Of a DNA stretch of 64,000 nucleotides, positions 51,695 through 60,693 are shown piece after piece. Each line of letters begins with the position of its first letter. The stretch's first letter is position 1. Under the pieces are notes generated by a model. It saw nothing but the letters and a program-made list of their open reading frames with translations. It was not told the origin of the DNA and made no database searches. The stretch comes from RUG100 sp050953405. GTDB lineage: Bacteria > Bacillota > Clostridia > Peptostreptococcales > Anaerovoracaceae. Both the position numbers and the translations under genes were made by a program. Location of the stretch: positions 310,001 to 374,000 of the forward strand of contig JBMNMP010000003.1 in the NCBI GenBank assembly GCA_050953405.1, written 5' to 3'.

Positions 51695-52372
51695 ATGGAA
51701 AGGAGGAATGAAATCATAAAATACGAGACAATTAAAAAGAAGAAGGAAGTGCTGGCTTACATCAGAAAAGGTGATCAGATCTTAGGAGCTATGGGGTTCT
51801 CAGATCATGCGGAGGCGCATGTGACTCTGGTAGCCGAAAGAGCGGCCACGATACTGAAACACTTTGAGCGCCCGGATAGGGAGATAGAGCTGGCAAAGAT
51901 CGCGGGCTTCATGCACGATATCGGGAACTGCATCAACCGCAAAAATCATGCGGAATACGGTGCGCTGCTGGCGAACGATATCCTCAAAAAAGCAGGCATG
52001 TCCACGGAGGACAGACTGACGGTAGTCTCCGCGATATCCCATCACGACGAAGGTACGGGAATGGCTTTTGACCCGGTCAGCGCAGCGCTGATAATCGCCG
52101 ACAAGACGGATGTAAGGCGCAGCAGGGTGAGACCGAAAGAACGCTCTACATTCGATATTCATGATCGGGTGAATTATGCGGTCACCGGATCGAACCTGAA
52201 GTTCAGCAAGGACAAGAGCTGTATATCATTGAACCTGCAGATCGATGAGAGCATCTGCAGCATGTACGAGTACTTTGAGATCTTTCTGGGACGCATGGTC
52301 ATGTGCAGACGCGCAGCCGGCATCCTGGGTACAAAATTCAAACTGATGGCAAACGGACAGAAGGTTCTCTGA
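51695..52372 (+). CDS. HD-domain phosphohydrolase
   Basis: A 225-residue protein. HD motifs: HAEAHVTLV, FMHDIGN (His-Asp), NHAEYG and ISHHDEG, suited to binding two metals and hydrolysing nucleotides or phosphoesters. The C-terminal part (DRVNYAVTGSNLKFS onward) is not recognised. The start is uncertain: ATG 51695 lies 14 bases from AAAGGAG, and a strong AGGAGG sits inside its first codons. Confidence 0.8.
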   Translation: MERRNEIIKYETIKKKKEVLAYIRKGDQILGAMGFSDHAEAHVTLVAERAATILKHFERPDREIELAKIAGFMHDIGNCINRKNHAEYGALLANDILKKAGMSTEDRLTVVSAISHHDEGTGMAFDPVSAALIIADKTDVRRSRVRPKERSTFDIHDRVNYAVTGSNLKFSKDKSCISLNLQIDESICSMYEYFEIFLGRMVMCRRAAGILGTKFKLMANGQKVL

Positions 52373-52391
52373 ACCGTTTTGTTTTTTTTTT
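52363..52391 (+). terminator. terminator overlapping the HD gene stop codon
   Basis: GGTTC-TCT-GAACC with the stop TGA inside the hairpin, followed by GTTTTG and a long T-run. Confidence 0.65.
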
Positions 52392-52427
52392 GCGCTGAAA
52401 TGCGGCAGCTCCACGGATAGCGGTTTG

Positions 52428-52456
52428 TTGTCCTGTCAACTGCAAAGTGTTATACT
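52428..52456 (+). promoter_or_regulatory. promoter of the aminopeptidase pair
   Basis: TTGTCC and TATACT with 17-base spacing, about 45 bases before the map start. Confidence 0.6.
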
Positions 52457-52500
52457 TCTAAAGTGTAAGTTATATAAATAGAAAAGAAGGTGCACAAGTA

Positions 52501-53385
52501 ATGGCATTCAGACACAAGAAAATCGGCAGGAACGATCCCTGCTGGTGCGGCAGCGGGATCAAGTACAAGAACTGCCACATGAGATTTGATGAAAGAATAG
52601 AAAAGATCAGACAGGCGGGACATACAGTGCCCGGGCACGAGCTGATCAAAAACGAGGAGCAGATAGCGGGCATCAGGGAGAGCGCGAAGATCAACATCGC
52701 TGTCCTGGATGCGGTCAGCAGGGAAATACACGAGGGCATGAGCACGGAGGATATCGACAAGATCGTCTATGAGGTGACCACCGCCGCGGGTGCGACACCG
52801 GCACCTTTGAATTTTGAGGGCTTCCCAAAGAGTGTATGCACTTCCATCAACGATGAAGTGTGCCATGGGATACCGAATCCCAACGCCATCCTCCACGACG
52901 GCGACATTGTCAATGTTGACGTCTCCACCGTTTACAAGGGATATTTTTCCGACTCATCGAGGATGTTCTGCATAGGCAGCGTGTCCCCGGAGCTGAAAAA
53001 GCTGGTAGAGGTCACCAGGGAATGCGTACAGATCGGCATCGACCACGTGATCCCCTGGACGTTCCTGGGCGACATGGGCGATGCGATACATCAGCATGCG
53101 CTGGACAACGGCTACACGGTTGTTGAAGAATTCGGCGGGCACGGATGCGGCGTCGAATTCCACGAAGATCCGTTCGTGAGCCATGTCGGCAAACCGGGCA
53201 CCGAGATGCTGATGGTGCCGGGAATGACGTTCACCATCGAGCCCATGGTCAACATGGGCGGCCATGAGATCGTGATGGACGCTGACAACGGCTGGACGGT
53301 GTATACCGAAGACGGTCAGCCGTCAGCGCAGTGGGAGGTCCAGGTCCTGGTGACCGAGGACGGATGTGAGGTACTGGCTTACTGA
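52501..53385 (+). CDS. map: methionine aminopeptidase type I with N-terminal SEC-C motif
   Basis: A 294-residue enzyme removing N-terminal methionine. Residues about 8-28 form a SEC-C zinc motif (GRNDPCWCGSGIKYKNCH), as on SecA, thought to contact ribosomes. The pita-bread fold has metal ligands in VNVDVSTVYKGYFSDSS (two Asp), FGGHGCG (His), FTIEPMVN (Glu) and QWEVQVLVTEDG (Glu). This SEC-C form is often a second MAP beside a short copy near ribosomal genes. It precedes aminopeptidase P by 20 bases. Confidence 0.93.
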   Translation: MAFRHKKIGRNDPCWCGSGIKYKNCHMRFDERIEKIRQAGHTVPGHELIKNEEQIAGIRESAKINIAVLDAVSREIHEGMSTEDIDKIVYEVTTAAGATPAPLNFEGFPKSVCTSINDEVCHGIPNPNAILHDGDIVNVDVSTVYKGYFSDSSRMFCIGSVSPELKKLVEVTRECVQIGIDHVIPWTFLGDMGDAIHQHALDNGYTVVEEFGGHGCGVEFHEDPFVSHVGKPGTEMLMVPGMTFTIEPMVNMGGHEIVMDADNGWTVYTEDGQPSAQWEVQVLVTEDGCEVLAY

Positions 53386-53405
53386 TAAGCCAAAGGAGCG
53401 TATAG

Positions 53406-55160
53406 ATGAGAAAGCAGCTGCAGGATCTGAGAAAAGCAATGGAAGAAGCCGGGGTGGATGTATATCTCATACCCTCGGGAGACTGTCACAATTCTGAATA
53501 TGTGAACAAGCACTTCAAGTGCCGCGAATACGTGTCCGGTTTTACGGGATCGGCGGGCACGCTGGTCGTCGAACGCGATTCCGCGCGCCTGTGGACGGAC
53601 GGACGTTATTTCCTCCAGGCGGCGGATCAGCTGGCGGGCAGCGGCATCCAGCTGATGAAGATAAACGAGCCGGGCGTGCCCGGGATAGTCGAATATCTCG
53701 AGGCAAAGGCTGAGGAAGGATCTTACAGGCTGGGCTTTGACGGCAGGGTCATCAGTGCGGGCACAGGCCGCAGGCTGGAGGAAGAGCTGGTTACCAGGGA
53801 CGTAGAGCTGGTCTGGCAGCAGGATCTGGTCGCTGATATCTGGCAGGACAGACCGCCGGTCGAGGCTTCGGAGATATATTCGCTGCCGCTGAAGTATACC
53901 GGGAAAACTGCAGAGGAGAAACTGGCTGCGGTGCGCGGTGAAATGAAGAAAAACGGAGCCGCTCATCTGCTGATCAGCGACCTCACAGAAACGGCCTGGC
54001 TGCTGAATCTTCGGGGATCCGACATTGAATGCACCCCCGTCTTTTATGCGTTCACCATAGTCTCTGAAGAGACGGTGGAGCTGTTCGTGCTGGATCCGGC
54101 GCAGTTCGAGCGCGATCTGGCGGGAGAGCTGCCCTTCGTGCAGGTCAGAGCTTATGACGATATCTACCGGGCGCTTGCTGACCTCGGAAAGGGCCGCATA
54201 TGGATGTCGCCGGCGACAGCCAGTTATGCGCTCTGCAGGACGCTGGCCGATGCCAACGATGTTCTGTGGCAGCCGACACCGATATCGATGATGAAGGCGG
54301 TCAAGAACGAGAGTGAGATCGCGAGTACCAGAAAAGTGCATCTTCGTGATGGCCGCTGCATGGTCAGCTTTATCTTCTGGCTGAAGTCAAACGTGGCCGA
54401 AATGGAACTCTCGGAGATAGAGGCCAGCGACTGGCTGGACTGGGAGAGGTTCGATGCCGGTGAGTGCTACGACCTCAGCTTTCCCACGATATCCGGATAC
54501 GGCGCGAACGGCGCCATCATACACTATCAGGCGACGGCGACGACGGATGCCGATCTCAAGCCGGAAGGCTTTCTGCTGGTGGACAGCGGCGGTCAGTACG
54601 ATGGCGGCACCACGGACATTACGAGGACCATATCGCTGGGGCCGCTGACGAAGAAGATGAAGGAATATTATACGTACGTGCTCAAGAGCCATATCGCGCT
54701 GGCGACGGCGGTATTCGAGCCGGGCACCACGGGACGGGAACTCGACAGCATTGCGAGGAAGCCGCTGGCGGATCAGGGACTGGACTTTAATCACGGGACG
54801 GGACACGGCATAGGGCACATGCTCAGCGTCCACGAAGGCCCCAATACCATCAGCCGGAGGGGTGCGGAATGCGCCATCGTTCCCGGCATGATCACTTCCA
54901 ACGAGCCGGGCGTATATATAGAGAATGAATTCGGAATCAGGCTGGAGAATGAGATACTCTGCGTAGAGGACGGCGGACGTTATCGCTTTGAAACCATTAC
55001 GTACTGCCCGTTTGACCGCGCGGCGATTGTGAAGGATCTGTTGACAAAGGATGAACTGGACTGGCTGAACAGTTATCAGAAAACGGTCTATGATAAGCTG
55101 TCCCCGCGACTGGACCCGGAAGAGGCGAAATGGCTGCGGCGGGAAACGGCACTATTGTAA
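53406..55160 (+). CDS. pepP: Xaa-Pro aminopeptidase (M24B, aminopeptidase P)
   Basis: A 584-residue cytoplasmic metallopeptidase cleaving X-Pro bonds. Two creatinase-N domains (about 1-300) precede the M24 domain. Metal ligands lie in LLVDSGGQYDGGTTDITRTI (two Asp), GTGHGIGHMLSVHEGPN (His), TSNEPGVYIENEFGIRLENE (two Glu). The length matches the long eukaryotic-like form with a C-terminal extension (KDLLTKDELDWLNSYQKTVY). Same operon as map, so both are M24-fold peptidases. Confidence 0.93.
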   Translation: MRKQLQDLRKAMEEAGVDVYLIPSGDCHNSEYVNKHFKCREYVSGFTGSAGTLVVERDSARLWTDGRYFLQAADQLAGSGIQLMKINEPGVPGIVEYLEAKAEEGSYRLGFDGRVISAGTGRRLEEELVTRDVELVWQQDLVADIWQDRPPVEASEIYSLPLKYTGKTAEEKLAAVRGEMKKNGAAHLLISDLTETAWLLNLRGSDIECTPVFYAFTIVSEETVELFVLDPAQFERDLAGELPFVQVRAYDDIYRALADLGKGRIWMSPATASYALCRTLADANDVLWQPTPISMMKAVKNESEIASTRKVHLRDGRCMVSFIFWLKSNVAEMELSEIEASDWLDWERFDAGECYDLSFPTISGYGANGAIIHYQATATTDADLKPEGFLLVDSGGQYDGGTTDITRTISLGPLTKKMKEYYTYVLKSHIALATAVFEPGTTGRELDSIARKPLADQGLDFNHGTGHGIGHMLSVHEGPNTISRRGAECAIVPGMITSNEPGVYIENEFGIRLENEILCVEDGGRYRFETITYCPFDRAAIVKDLLTKDELDWLNSYQKTVYDKLSPRLDPEEAKWLRRETALL

Positions 55161-55315
55161 TATGAATTGATTTATCACTGCAATTCACTGAAAGACTGTA
55201 GCAAAATTTCGAAATTATAGACATACCCATTGAAAAACGACGGAATGTTTAGTATAATTCTGGTAAGAGGATGCTTAACCAGCGTTTTTTGTTGTATCAA
55301 GAGGAGTGTTGCGCA

Positions 55316-56476
55316 GTGATATCAATGACAGGATCATATGTGGCATCCTATTTCGTGATCGACATAGTGTGCATCGCCATAGTGGTGATCATCATTACCA
55401 AGTTGACCAGCGATCTGGGCACTGAGCTCGAGATGAAAGCCTTCAGGGGACTCATTATCGGCGATATCATTTTTATTGCTACAAATGCTCTCTGGGTCTG
55501 GTGCAATTACGGGTACATTCATTGTGTGCCGCTGGCATTTGCCCTCAGTCTCGCCAATGTGATCGCGCTCAGCTATTGTGCTTACTACTGGCTCATATAT
55601 GCTGTGCTGCGGCTGAATCCCAAGTGGCTGGACTCCGGCAAACTGATAACTATCGCGCGGATCCCTATCGCAATTATCATTGGGCTCATACTCTCGTCCA
55701 TATGGACGGGATGGATCTTTACATACACCAGAGACGGAATATACGTGCACGGACCGTTGTATCTGGTCCAGGTGTTCATTGAAGGCGCTTATCTGATCGT
55801 TCCCGCTCTGATGGCCCTGTACTTTGCTGTGAGGACCAGGTCAGCGGCGCGCAAAAAGGAGTGCATGACCATGGTGGCTGTTCTCTTCAGCCCGATAGCC
55901 GGCGGCGTCGTGGATTCGCTGATCCCGAATCTGCCCGTCATGGAATTGTGCACGCTCTTTTCAATAGTACTGGTCTTCTCGAACCTTCAGGAGTCGCAGA
56001 TATACAACGATGCGCTGACGGGACTCAACAACAGGAGGCAGGCGGACGAGTGGCTCAGCACCAAGCTGGGATCAGCTTCGCCGCGGCATCCGATATATTT
56101 CTTCCTGGCAGACGCCGACAGATTCAAGAATATCAACGACAATTACGGTCATCTGGAAGGAGACCGGGCGCTGCAGATAATAGCCGATGCCCACAGGGAA
56201 GTCGGTTCGGTTTACAGGTGCCTGGTAGCCCGCTGGGGCGGCGACGAATTCGTGATCATAATAGACGGGAACCGCCTCAAATCACCGGAGGAACTGGCGT
56301 CGGCCATCAAAGACCGTCTCGCAAAGAAGGCGGCCGAGAACGATCTGCCGTATCAACTTTCACTGGGTATTGGATATACCAGGTGCGTATCGCCGGATGA
56401 AGGAGCGGATCAGCTGGTAGCCAGAGCGGATCACATGATGTACCGCAGCAAGAAGAAAAGGATCGGAAGTGACTGA
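55316..56476 (+). CDS. membrane-bound diguanylate cyclase (GGDEF)
   Basis: A protein of about 386 residues. Six or seven membrane helices (about 1-215) form an uncharacterised sensor. The GGDEF domain follows: NDALTGLNNRRQADEWL, DADRFKNINDNYGHLEGDRAL, and the active-site loop ARWGGDEFVIII. No RxxD inhibitory site directly upstream of GGDEF is obvious. GTG 55316 after GAGGAG with nine-base spacing is preferred over ATG 55271. It overlaps the next paralogue by eight bases. Confidence 0.88.
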   Translation: MISMTGSYVASYFVIDIVCIAIVVIIITKLTSDLGTELEMKAFRGLIIGDIIFIATNALWVWCNYGYIHCVPLAFALSLANVIALSYCAYYWLIYAVLRLNPKWLDSGKLITIARIPIAIIIGLILSSIWTGWIFTYTRDGIYVHGPLYLVQVFIEGAYLIVPALMALYFAVRTRSAARKKECMTMVAVLFSPIAGGVVDSLIPNLPVMELCTLFSIVLVFSNLQESQIYNDALTGLNNRRQADEWLSTKLGSASPRHPIYFFLADADRFKNINDNYGHLEGDRALQIIADAHREVGSVYRCLVARWGGDEFVIIIDGNRLKSPEELASAIKDRLAKKAAENDLPYQLSLGIGYTRCVSPDEGADQLVARADHMMYRSKKKRIGSD

Positions 56477-57641
56477 AATGATGGTCGACATGACAACAGC
56501 ATTTTGTATAGAATATACGCTTGCGGACATCATCTGTATCACTATAGCAATGATAATCATTTCCAAATTGACCAGTGATGTAGGCAGCAAAATGGAGATC
56601 AGATCTTTTCGCCATTTTCTGAGCGCTTATATTGTCTTCAGTGCTACTAATGCTGTCTGGGTGTGGTGCAATTCGCGCCTGATCGAGTCGGTCGCCCCTG
56701 GTGTGGTGCTCAGTCTGGCGAACATGACAGCGCTGTGCGTATGCGGATACTTCTGGTTTGAATACTCTCTCCTGCGACTGGATCCCAGGGACTGGGAATC
56801 CCCGGTGCTGCGCGGTATCATCAGGGTGATGACGGTGGCCATGGTCGTCCTCATCATCAGCTCTCTGAAGACAAGATGGATCTTCTATTACACTATGGAT
56901 GACGGATTCCAGCACGGTCCGTTATACATGCTGCAACTGGTGGAAATCGCTTATCTGCTGATCCCTGTTATCTACGCGATATACCATTCTTCAAATACGC
57001 AGTCGCGCGAACGAAAGCATGAATGCTACATGATGATATACTGTCTCCTGCCGCCGGCGATCGGAGCGCTGATAGACGCCTTCATACCGAACCTGCCTAT
57101 CATCGAACTGGCAACGCTGTTTGCGATATACCTGGTGTTCTCCGACATGATGGAGTCTCAGATATACAATGATGCCCTGACAGGACTGAACAACAGGAGG
57201 CAGGGCGAAGAGTGGCTGAAGTCGAAGATGATGGCGGCTTCCAAAGATGACCCGCTGTACTTTTTCATTTCTGATGTAGATGCTTTCAAGGATATCAACG
57301 ATACTTTCGGTCATTTAGAGGGCGACAGAGCCCTGATGACCATAGCAGATGCGCTGCGGGCAGTCGGCAGCAAATACCGCGGGATGGTCGCCCGGTGGGG
57401 CGGGGATGAATTCTCTGTGATCATAAATGCACATCAATTCCCGTCACCCGGGGCTCTGATGGATGCCATAAATAAAAAGGTGGACGAAGAAGTCCTCAGG
57501 AATAAGCTCGAGTACGATCTGAACCTTACTTTCGGTTATGCGGTATGCGATTCTCCGTCGACGGATATCGAAGAGATACTGCTGCAGGCCGATAAAATGA
57601 TGTATCGGGAGAAAGAAAAGTCCAGATCCATAGATTCCTGA
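56469..57641 (+). CDS. membrane-bound diguanylate cyclase (GGDEF), paralogue
   Basis: A 390-residue protein with the same layout as the preceding gene: multi-helix membrane domain (shared ISKLTSDVGSKMEIR and SATNAVWVWCN) and GGDEF domain (NDALTGLNNRRQGEEWL, DVDAFKDINDTFGHLEGDRAL, ARWGGDEFSVII). Both active sites look intact. The GTG start overlaps the upstream stop, so the pair is translationally coupled. Likely a tandem duplication whose sensor parts have diverged to different signals or work as a heterodimer (inference). Confidence 0.88.
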   Translation: MTEMMVDMTTAFCIEYTLADIICITIAMIIISKLTSDVGSKMEIRSFRHFLSAYIVFSATNAVWVWCNSRLIESVAPGVVLSLANMTALCVCGYFWFEYSLLRLDPRDWESPVLRGIIRVMTVAMVVLIISSLKTRWIFYYTMDDGFQHGPLYMLQLVEIAYLLIPVIYAIYHSSNTQSRERKHECYMMIYCLLPPAIGALIDAFIPNLPIIELATLFAIYLVFSDMMESQIYNDALTGLNNRRQGEEWLKSKMMAASKDDPLYFFISDVDAFKDINDTFGHLEGDRALMTIADALRAVGSKYRGMVARWGGDEFSVIINAHQFPSPGALMDAINKKVDEEVLRNKLEYDLNLTFGYAVCDSPSTDIEEILLQADKMMYREKEKSRSIDS

Positions 57642-57652
57642 CAGCGACCGGA

Positions 57653-58864
57653 TCAGAGCGCTGCCTGAACGACTTTGGGGCGATAGCCTTCGGTCTCCAG
57701 TCGGTCTATGATCTTTTTTTTGTGCTGTGACCCGAAAGCTTCCAGTGTGATACGTAGTTCCACGGCTGCCGAACGATTAGTGGTCACGAACTGGTTGTGC
57801 ACCAGGCGGATGACGTTGCCCTGTTCTTCAGCTATGATGCCGGACACCTTGTGGAGTTCGCCGGGCCTGTCGGGCAGCAGGATGGAGATCGTGAAGATCC
57901 TGTCGCGGAGTATGAGACCATGCTGCACCACGGACGACATGGTGATCACATCCATGTTGCCGCCGCTGAGAACGCAGGCCACGCGCTTGCCTCTGACGTC
58001 CAGGTGTCTCAGCGCAGCCACGCTGAGGAGACCGGAATTCTCTACGATCATTTTGTGATTCTCGACCATGTCGAGGAAGGAGCCGATCAGTTCATCGTCA
58101 TCTACGGTGATGATATCGTCCAGATTCTTCTGCAGGTAGGGGAAGATCTTTTCGCCGGGCCTCTTGACAGCAGTACCGTCGGCAATGGTGTTCACATCCG
58201 GCAGGGTGACCACTTCGCCCGCGGCCAGTGAAGCCTTCATGCAGGCGGCTCCCGCAGGCTCCACGCCGATGACTTTGATGTTGGAGTTGAGCATCTTTGC
58301 CAGAGTGGATACGCCCGTTGCCAGTCCGCCTCCGCCTATGGGCACCAGGATGTATTCTACCAGCGGCAGATCCTGAAATATTTCCATGGCCACAGTGCCC
58401 TGGCCGGTGGCCACGGTCAGATCATCGAATGGATGAATGAAGGTGTAGCCGTTTTCTTCTGCGAGCTCAATGGCGCGCGCCGCGGCATCGTCATACACGT
58501 CGCCGTGCAGCACCACCTCGGCACCGAGGCTCTTGGTGCGGTTGACCTTGATCAGCGGTGTCGTCGTCGGCATCACAATGATGGCCTTGACGCCGAATTT
58601 GCTGGCCGCATAAGCGACTCCCTGCGCGTGGTTCCCGGCCGATGCGGTGATCAGACCGCGGGAACGTTCTTCTTCGGACATGGTGCTGATCTTGTAGTAA
58701 GCTCCGCGCACCTTGTACGCTCCGGTCAGCTGCATGTTCTCCGGTTTGAGATATACCTGGTTGCCGGTCTGCTGTGAGAGAAACTCGCTGTGCACCAGAT
58801 GAGTATCCGCAATCACCCGCTTGACCGTATTTTCAGCTTCTTCAAATTTATCCAATGTCAACAT
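57653..58864 (-). CDS. ilvA: threonine dehydratase with ACT-like C-terminus
   Basis: A 403-residue PLP enzyme converting threonine to 2-oxobutanoate and ammonia. The PLP lysine is in TGAYKVRGAYYK; ITASAGNHAQGVAYAA and the phosphate loop PIGGGGLATGVS are clear. The C-terminal about 80 residues form an ACT-type regulatory domain (TISILLPDRPGELHKVSGII). The single ACT and the length match the tdcB/ilvA short form seen in clostridia, so a catabolic or biosynthetic role is open. The start follows AGGAGTACATAA. Confidence 0.92.
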   Translation of the reverse strand: MLTLDKFEEAENTVKRVIADTHLVHSEFLSQQTGNQVYLKPENMQLTGAYKVRGAYYKISTMSEEERSRGLITASAGNHAQGVAYAASKFGVKAIIVMPTTTPLIKVNRTKSLGAEVVLHGDVYDDAAARAIELAEENGYTFIHPFDDLTVATGQGTVAMEIFQDLPLVEYILVPIGGGGLATGVSTLAKMLNSNIKVIGVEPAGAACMKASLAAGEVVTLPDVNTIADGTAVKRPGEKIFPYLQKNLDDIITVDDDELIGSFLDMVENHKMIVENSGLLSVAALRHLDVRGKRVACVLSGGNMDVITMSSVVQHGLILRDRIFTISILLPDRPGELHKVSGIIAEEQGNVIRLVHNQFVTTNRSAAVELRITLEAFGSQHKKKIIDRLETEGYRPKVVQAAL

Positions 58865-59032
58865 TTATGTACTCCTTCTACGTTATTGTTTTCGCTATTA
58901 CATAATAAAGCAGATCGTGCCGCTATGCAAATAAATATGGCTCTCAGTTGGCGCGCCTTTACATACCGTTCACATAATCTCCATAATTTACCATTATACT
59001 GGATGTCGAAATTATTCTGTGAGGAGGAAATT

Positions 59033-60574
59033 TTGAAGAGGATATTGGTATTTTTATTAAGCTTTTGTCTCCTGGTGCCCTCTGCGGCATCCGGTGCGAC
59101 GGGCACAGTCAGGATCCCTATTGGCAATGCAAAGATAGTCAGTCTTACAAATGTCAGCAGGGGTGTTTTTCTGCACTGGAAAAAGGTCAGCGGCGCCGAC
59201 GGTTATTATGTATACAGAAAGGGCACTGACGAGCTGAAGTGGAAGAAGGTCGGCAGCAAGGGTGCCGCAGGCAAGCTGTACGCGACGGACACAGCGGCCA
59301 AGGTGGAAGGCACTGCTTACAGCTATATAGTGCGGGCTTACCGCTGCGGTGTGGCTGCATCCAGCAGTTCGATGACTCCCGGGCAGGCAGAGAGCGGCGT
59401 CAAAAAGGTATGGATGTCGCCGCCAAAGGTGCGCTCAGCCAAAAAGCCTTCTTCGAGGACTTTCAGAGTGATCTGGAATATGGATACAGAAGCCGACGGT
59501 TATCTGGTGCAGTACTCCAATACCAGCCTCTTCAATTACCGCAAATCGGTGACCATCAGGGATCCCGAAGTGATTTCACGCACTTTCAGCGGTCTCACAC
59601 CGGGCACCCGTTACTACGCGCGGGTCGCCGCTTTCAAGAACACCTCCGGCGGCAGAGCTTTCTCGGCCTGGTGCTATTCTTCCAACGTCAAAAAGGACCG
59701 CATACCCAAAGTGTCTTACAACAAAAAAAGAGGCCGCAAGCTGGACTACAGGAAGCTGACCGGGCAGAAGCTGTATGGTTATGATACTTTTCAGGGTGCC
59801 TGCAGCGACGGCAAGTACAGCTATCACATCATGTACAACCGCAACAATGAAAAATGCAGGATCGCCAAGGTCCGCGTCTCCAGCGGCAGGGTCGCCAAGG
59901 TCTCCAGGGTGCTGCCTGTGGGACACGGCAACGATATCACTTACAACAAGAGGCACGGCACTCTGGTCGTGGTCCACTATACCGGCAACGCAAAGGCGCT
60001 CACGGTGGTCAGCGCGAGGACGCTGAAGAGAATAAGGAAGCTGACTGTGAAGATCCCGACCAGCCTCTACAACGTCAGTTCGAGCAGTTTGAGGAAGATC
60101 AGAGGATTCACGGGTATCGCCTACGATTCAGCGAGGGCGGAATACGTGCTGACGCTGAAGGAGTCCCGGAACATGCTGGTGCTGGACGATAATTTCGTGC
60201 CCCAGCGCTACATCAAGGTGAATAAATACAACAATTACACGAATCAGGGCATCGAGTGCAACTCTGAATTCATCGTGCGCGCGCAAAGCCGCCGCACCAG
60301 CGGTCAGAAGTACAACATACTGACCGTGTACGACTGGAACGGGAACTACATCTCGAAGACGAAAGTAAACAGACATTACGAGCTGGAGAACGTTTACTTT
60401 GCGGGCAGCCGGCTCTACGCCGGACTTTACCACTCGTACACAAAGACGAAATACAAGTGGGTGAAGAAGAGATACCGCAGCGGCAGGAGGGGCCGACTGA
60501 GGACCAGATACGTCTTCATGAAATACCATCAGCTATATCGTTCAAACTATATCTTCCGCATCATGAACTATTAG
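59033..60574 (+). CDS. secreted protein with two FN3 modules and a propeller-like domain
   Basis: A 513-residue exported protein. Signal peptide 1-23. Two FN3-like modules follow (about 30-125, LHWKKVSGADGYYVYRKG; about 130-225, GLTPGTRYYARVAAFKN). Residues about 240-513 contain repeated beta-blade-like stretches (GNDITYNKRHGTLVVVHY, FTGIAYDSARAEYVLTLKE, LTVYDWNGNYISKT). TTG 59033 with GAGGAGG seven bases upstream fits the signal peptide, while the longer upstream frame has no signal. Extracellular binding role likely; ligand unknown. Confidence 0.75.
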   Translation: MKRILVFLLSFCLLVPSAASGATGTVRIPIGNAKIVSLTNVSRGVFLHWKKVSGADGYYVYRKGTDELKWKKVGSKGAAGKLYATDTAAKVEGTAYSYIVRAYRCGVAASSSSMTPGQAESGVKKVWMSPPKVRSAKKPSSRTFRVIWNMDTEADGYLVQYSNTSLFNYRKSVTIRDPEVISRTFSGLTPGTRYYARVAAFKNTSGGRAFSAWCYSSNVKKDRIPKVSYNKKRGRKLDYRKLTGQKLYGYDTFQGACSDGKYSYHIMYNRNNEKCRIAKVRVSSGRVAKVSRVLPVGHGNDITYNKRHGTLVVVHYTGNAKALTVVSARTLKRIRKLTVKIPTSLYNVSSSSLRKIRGFTGIAYDSARAEYVLTLKESRNMLVLDDNFVPQRYIKVNKYNNYTNQGIECNSEFIVRAQSRRTSGQKYNILTVYDWNGNYISKTKVNRHYELENVYFAGSRLYAGLYHSYTKTKYKWVKKRYRSGRRGRLRTRYVFMKYHQLYRSNYIFRIMNY

Positions 60575-60611
60575 CAGGGCTGTCAGGTAATTGACGGGCA
60601 TCGGTGTGCTA

Positions 60612-60640
60612 TGGACATTTATTTTTCCGGATAGTATAAT
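60612..60640 (+). promoter_or_regulatory. sigma-A type promoter
   Basis: TGGACA and TATAAT with 17-base spacing, about 55 bases before the surface protein start. Confidence 0.65.
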
Positions 60641-60693
60641 TTACCTGTATACGAGCCATAACACATGATCAGAGGAAGAGAGGAAGAGGATAG

